A DNA stretch of 64,000 nucleotides from Geosiphon pyriformis (lineage: Eukaryota; Glomeromycota; Glomeromycetes; Archaeosporales; Geosiphonaceae): NCBI GenBank assembly GCA_016748015.1, contig JAAOMT010000760.1, positions 797,653 to 861,652 of the forward strand, read 5' to 3'. A program made the translations under genes and the position numbers. Each line of letters opens with the position of its first letter. Within the stretch, counting starts at the first letter, position 1. Shown here piece by piece: positions 58,557 to 64,000 of this stretch. Under the pieces are notes generated by a model that had not been told where the DNA came from, ran no database searches, and was given only the letters and a program-made list of their open reading frames with translations.

Positions 58557-58599
58557 TTTGGATGGTTGTTGTTGGTGTTGGTTCTCTGTAAAATTATAC

Positions 58600-58616
58600 C
58601 TCACAAAGAGCACCAA
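58600..58616 (-). other. Primer binding site of element 2
   Basis: Reads TTGGTGCTCTTTGTGAG on the minus strand, matching element 1 except for transitions. Confidence 0.75.
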
Positions 58617-58617
58617 A

Positions 58618-59370
58618 TGTTACAGATGATTATTTGGAATCTCAATTCAAATAACAAACCTGTAACTTGGTGCTTAATAACTAATCTGATGGATGATAAT
58701 GGTAATATTGGTACATGGTATTTATCTGAAGGTTTTTTGATTGAGTTCTTTGTATAATAGACAAAGATTCAATCTTGTCTTTTCAGTAGCTTCCTGGAAT
58801 TGCAATTCCATTGAATTTCTTTCTCAGCATAGTGGCCGGTAATCTGGCAGAGATGCCCTTCTGGTAAGCTAGCTGTTAATATATATATAATTCTTATACC
58901 CTTCCTTTGAGATCTTTTACCAGGCTATCTTTGATGTCAATAACTCAATACTTAATCTTCAATCAATTAGTAACTCTAGAAGAAATAACTAAATAAAACA
59001 AAAGGAAAATAAAAGAAAATAAGAAAACAATTAAAAGCAATTGCAAGTTAATGTCTCATTAATAACCATAATCAAGAGCTATTGTTCCAGTGTAGTTAAG
59101 TATTAATTGCTATCAACATGTAATGTTGATAGTGGAGAGTGGATTAAAATAACAAATAGTTATTTATTAATGTGAAGGTTGTTTTAGAATAAATCTAAAC
59201 TGGAAAGTCTGTCTTTTCTACTTTTAATGCTACTGCTATATATACATAATTGAGATTTCTTGATTCCTTAATTTTTCACACCAGGAATCCTGGAATTCTT
59301 GAAATCCTGCAATTTCTTTTGAGAGGAATCCTGGAATTCTGGAATCCTGTGATTCTTTGTATGAGTAACA
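58618..59370 (-). repeat. 5' LTR of element 2
   Basis: On the minus strand begins TGTTACTCATACAAAG and ends CATCTGTAACA. It contains the AATTCC-like array (59265-59355) and the TATA-like region near 59240. Confidence 0.92.
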
Positions 59371-59565
59371 CCATGAAAAAAAAGATGGCTGAAAAGATGA
59401 TTTTTTTATGAATGATTAAAAAAGTAAAAGTTAATATATAAAGAAATCTATTTTAAGTTTTCAAAAAGAGCTAAACAAAAAAAGTTTTTTTTTAAATTTG
59501 GTCTAGAAAATTATTAAGTTTTTTTTTTAAGTAGCTGAATTACATTTATTAGATTTAAGATAAAA
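59371..59565. other. A+T-rich sequence before the third gap
   Basis: No feature seen. Confidence 0.5.
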
Positions 59566-59585
59566 NNNNNNNNNNNNNNNNNNNN
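59566..59585. other. Assembly gap (20 N) in poly(A)
   Basis: The gap lies between TAAAA and a run of about 20 A, so a homopolymer probably ended the contig. Confidence 0.98.
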
Positions 59586-59892
59586 AAAAAAAAAAAAAAA
59601 AAAAACACACACAAAATTTGGACAGATGACAAATGACAAATTATATTTTAAGTTATCAAGTAAAATTTTTTTTTATATATTTATTTTTTCTGTGAAATCA
59701 TAGAATATTCTCCAAAATTTTTTACAGGATTTTAAAAGATTGGTCATCATCATTGCAAAGAAATTATTTATAATAGAAAAATATAATTCATTATTAAAAA
59801 TTTGAAATTATGTTAAAAATTTATGCCAAATTTTATTAAAAACTTTTTTTTTGTATTAAAAAAAATTTATTTCTAAAAACCCAAGACTTTTT

Positions 59893-60120
<228 letters not shown>

Positions 60121-60465
60121 CATTCTTTCATTTTTTCTAAATTTTATCATAATAAGACTATTAAACTTATGCATAAATATTATTAATCCTTAAAAAACTT
60201 AAAAATAAAAATCATGTAAAACGTTTACAAACTTTTTTTTTCTCATTGGTCAATTATTAAAAGTTTTTGATTTTGTGAACTTAAAAATTCTTTTATTTGT
60301 AAAACAAAAAAAAAAAGACTAATTATTGTAATATTTCTGAAAAAAATTTCTATGATGCAATATTCTTTTAAAGTTAATTTATGTGATCAATTTTAGAATT
60401 AACTTTAGCTTTTTATTTGAGAAATTAATTAATATTTTCTTTTTAAATATTAAAAGAATTTTTTT

Positions 60466-61240
60466 TTGATAATTTATTTTACATCAAATGATAATATTTT
60501 CTCATATTTAATAAAAGCAGTTTATAGAAAACTGTCAGTTATAGTTAGGAAAAAACTTTATAATAAAAATTACTCAGGTGTTTTATGTTTGGTATATGAT
60601 AATATTAAGCTGTCTAATCATAGTTTTACATATTCAAAGAATATTTCTGTACATTCTGACATCTTGTGTGGTCACATAAAATTGTAAAAGTCTTTGGTAA
60701 TAATCTGTTCTCCATTGTTTTTACCAATATTATATACTCTTTTTCTGGATATTTTTAATATTGAATTGTATATAATCTTATACAAAAGTTTTATTTTCAA
60801 AAATTAGATTAATAAAGCTATGACAACTTTTAATAATAATAAAAAAACTATATTAATGATAGTTAATTTTATTTATTATTTAGCCAAAAAACATTATAGC
60901 AAGTTATAATTGTTTAGATTAAAGTTTAGAGTAAATATGAAAAAAAAATAGCTTAGTTGATAATAAAGAGATTTTGTTTAATGTCTTTTGTGATTAGTCT
61001 GGTTTTTTGTTGGCTAAAATAATTTACTTGCTTAGTGTTATTGAATTTTTTACAATTAGTTTTGGTCTATATAAAATGTGTTTGTTTTTTAGGTATAAAC
61101 AATAATACAGAGATTTATATAAGTATATAATATTATTTTAATTGGTTCAAATAGCTGGTTATATATAATAAATACATAAATCACATTTAGTTAAATTTAA
61201 TTGGTTTGTTTTTGTATATTAAATAATAATTAGACTATAC
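60466..61240 (+). mobile_element. Second LINE fragment, 3' end only
   Basis: The frame at 60466-60687 contains IVRKKLYNKNYSGVLCL and IKLSNHSFTYSKN, matching 3460-3560 of the first LINE. LKFRVNMKKK near 60920 and the untranslated tail (CAAATAGCTGGTTATATATA, CACATTTAGTTAAATTTAA) match 3830-4140. It is a 5'-truncated copy, as LINE retrotransposition usually leaves. Confidence 0.75.
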
Positions 61241-63344
61241 TTATTAAAAATAAAATAAAATAATAATAATAAATAACACTGATATTAAGATTTTATTAGT
61301 ATATTTAGACAAAAAACTTATTTGCAAGATTTATTAAAAGTAAATAAAAATTATTAAACAAATATCAATACAAATTAATTAAAAACAAAAAACAAAAAGA
61401 AAAAAAAATATTTAAATAATAATAATAATAATTTTAAAAAATTATTATATAATAAATTAAGTCAAATTAAATTATTTAACTATATATTATATTGGTTTTA
61501 AACAAGTAATAAAAGATTAGTATTAATAACTTATAGAAATATAGAAAAATATCAATATTAGAAATATAATAATTTAATATTTTATAATTTTATACTTTAT
61601 TTTTATAAATTAAATTCATAATAAAAATCTTTAAAAATACTAAAATTAAAAACTAAAAAAAATGTTAAATTTTTGAATATTATCTAATTTTTAAAGATAA
61701 TTTTTAAAACAAATTTGATAAAATATTAAAATAGAATAATAATAGTTATTTTATAAGTTATAAAACAATAATAAACTTAATACACTAAAAAATTAAGTTT
61801 AGAGTTATTATTTTTATATTAAAAACTTTTTAGTAGTATTAAAAAAACATATTTTTTAAATAGGTTAAGTAACAAAACTAAATTGTTAATAGTATGATTA
61901 AATATTTTTTGCCAAAAATCTATAATTAATAGTTATAACAAAGTCGAAATTGTAAATACAACAAAAATAATTCTGGAATTTTTGCAGAAAATCATTAAAG
62001 AAAAATAAAAGCTTTTTTCTTTTTTATAATAGACTTTATATCAGTTCCAATCATATTTGTAATAATATAAAATACTATAATATCTAAATTTTTATAAAAC
62101 AACTTTAATATATTATTAATTTCTTTAAGTTTTCTTAAAATTTTTGTTTTATAATATAAGTAAAACTCACTTTTATAGAACTTAATAACAACTTTTTTAT
62201 AATTTATAATACTTATTCTGAAAATAATAGTATTTAATTTAAAACTTAAAATTATATTTACTTTTATGTTAATAAAAAATTTAATAAAAAATGCTTTATT
62301 GACTATTTTAAGATCTAATTATAAAATTCTATACAAAAACTTATTAATTTAGAGAACTAAATAGGGAAATAAACTTCTGAATTAAGTATTATACAGAATA
62401 CATAAGATTTAAAAATATATTTTTTTAAATCATTGTTTTTAAAGTCTTGTAATAATATATTATCTTAAAAAAAATTATATTTTTGTAAAATGTTTTGAAA
62501 ATACATTCTAAAATCTGCAGCATGTTTTTATTTCAGTAAATATTTTTAATTTAACTACTATTTATATCTTTTATATTAAGATTATAGAATATATAAAAAA
62601 GTCTATAATTCTTAGCATTAATAATAATTAATATGTAGTCTTAATTTTAATAATAATTATTATAAAAAAAATATGTAGAATATTTATAATACTGTTAATA
62701 TATATTTAAAATAAAAGTATTTTGTCAGTTATGCTTATTTTTAAATACTTAAAATTTTATGAAATCCATAGTTTTGTTTTTAATATTGCAGTTATTTAAC
62801 TATTTTAGAAATATAAGATAATAATTTACATAAACTTTGTTTTTTATATTATTATATTAATTGTCTTAATTAATAACTAAATCCCAAATTTTTAACACTT
62901 TTTTATAATATTTTTGCACCTATAGTTACATCAATACAACTTCATTACTTTAATTATCACTAAAATTGCTTAATTTTTTTAAAATTTGGTTGAATATTCT
63001 CTTTTTTTCTTTTAACAGTCCTTTTAAAAATAAGTAGTCTGATTTATACTTTATTAATTTGTTCTTGATTTGTTTGGCAATCTGGAATCCTAATTAGTAA
63101 TTATTAAGATTAATAAATTTAACATAAAATATTAAAAAAAATAAGCAGATTATTTGAACAATACTTGTATATATAAAAAAAACAATAATTATATAACTGA
63201 TAGTAGAAAATAAGTTGAAAAATTAAAACAAATATTATTAATAAAAAATAAGTAATAAACAATATTATAAAAAGACATTATTTAAAGCCATACTAAAAAA
63301 AAAATGTGAAGTATAAAAAAGTAATTTTTACAACTTTTTTATTT
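61241..63344. other. Extremely A+T-rich sequence without a gene
   Basis: No coding or structural signal seen on either strand. Confidence 0.6.
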
Positions 63345-63630
63345 TATATTATTTTTCAATGCTTGAGTTACAAAGTTATTATCTGTCATATTTATTTGAA
63401 TTAACATATTTTGTAATTTTTACACTTGTATTTTCTATTTATTTTTTTTATTTAAATTATTTGCTTCTTTTTTTAGCTCTTTTTTTTCATCAATATTTGG
63501 TCACTTTTTTCCTTTCAATTTTTTCTCTAATTCACTTAACCTATCTTTTTTTAATCTTTTATAAACTTTTCAAGTTTTTTTATATATTTTCTATATTTAT
63601 TTATAATCACTTCTAATTAATATTCGATAT
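63345..63630 (-). pseudogene. Coiled-coil coding remnant related to 34700-34965
   Basis: The minus strand gives LEKKLKGKKVTKY, then KKRAKKRSK and SVKITKYVNSNKYD with stops. The nucleotide similarity to 34760-34965 covers most of its length. The plus-strand Phe/Leu-rich frame is the complement of this Lys/Glu-rich sequence. Confidence 0.35.
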
Positions 63631-64000
63631 TTTCAACAGTAGCTATAGTGTTTTGTATATTTGTTATAATTTGGAAAAATAAATATGTTTGGTTCATATT
63701 AATAACATTTTAAATTTTACTAATATAATTGTTATTTATAAATATTGTATTATAGAATATTCCTTAATGTATTTATTAAAGTATATTTGTTAGTTAAATC
63801 TAAGTTATTATTGTTTTATATTTTAACATTATTTAAAAATTGTTTAATTATTATAAAATATAAACTTGAATATATTAAAAATAAAATATTGTCAAATAAT
63901 TTTAAATCTTAAATATTTAATTGATAATATTATTTTAACATTAGTTTTAAATCAATTATTATATATTTAAAGATTTAATTTAAATTATATGTTATATTTC
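63631..64000. other. A+T-rich sequence to the window end
   Basis: Nothing seen. Confidence 0.5.

Larger units (their letters stand above)
49374..59370 (-). mobile_element. Ty3/gypsy-type LTR retrotransposon with dUTPase, element 2
   Basis: Same family as element 1 on the opposite strand, more decayed. LTRs are 58618-59370 (5', element orientation) and 49374-50229 (3'). Flanking TCAT and CCAT suggest a 4-bp duplication with one transition. The coding plan is collinear with element 1; the dUTPase-bearing stretch has exactly the same length, 1323 bp (53763-55085). Key sites are lost: protease Asp to Asn (56126-56128) and RT YLDD to YLDN (53115-53126). It faces element 1 tail to tail, 1453 bp apart. 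Confidence 0.95.

Overview
The window looks like nuclear DNA of an arbuscular mycorrhizal fungus (Glomeromycotina, Rhizophagus/Gigaspora type). The reasons are its strong A+T bias, an intronless MATA-HMG-like gene, a spliced secreted lipase-like gene with short GT-AG introns, and several decayed protein families that I associate with these fungi (DUF7869-like, kinase-like with a YYGGGMCF block, LINE with FVDD reverse transcriptase and RNase H). This assignment is inference. The window holds no rRNA or tRNA that I can see and no bacterial-style operons.

Layout. 1-4150: 5'-truncated LINE-like retrotransposon (+). 4889-8183: a complete but decayed hAT transposon with 12-bp inverted termini and an 8-bp target duplication (transposase on -). 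9-24 kb: a gene island of lower A+T with a MATA-HMG gene (14512-15165, +), a four-exon class-3 lipase-like gene (19918-21335, +) whose nucleophile serine is missing, and two decayed copies of an unidentified secreted/membrane family in inverted orientation on either side of the lipase. 24244-25071: internally deleted Tc1/mariner element with both termini. 25.2-29.4 kb: extremely A+T-rich DNA present twice as identical 2085-bp blocks around a 20-N gap, very probably an assembly artefact. 29.5-36 kb: inverted repeat arms around decayed DUF7869-like and kinase-like genes on the minus strand.

36.5-59.4 kb: a solo LTR (36505-37272) and two related Ty3/gypsy-type LTR retrotransposons facing tail to tail: element 1 (37504-47920, +) and element 2 (49374-59370, -). 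Their shared coding plan is gag with zinc knuckle, protease, acidic linker, Cys-rich domain, dUTPase, reverse transcriptase, RNase H, integrase, GPF-type tail, and a further ORF that ends at the polypurine tract. The dUTPase between protease and reverse transcriptase shows all five trimeric dUTPase motifs and is the most notable feature of the window. Both copies are defective, and the damage is overwhelmingly C-to-T/G-to-A transitions: the two 868-bp LTRs of element 1 differ at about 70 sites, nearly all transitions. This is a RIP-like or methylation-deamination signature.

59.4-64 kb: a third 20-N gap in poly(A), a 123-base T run, a second fragment of the same LINE (60466-61240, +) and very A+T-rich sequence. 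Three 20-N gaps are present, two of them flanked by identical overlaps. Comparisons were made by eye, so percentages are approximate.
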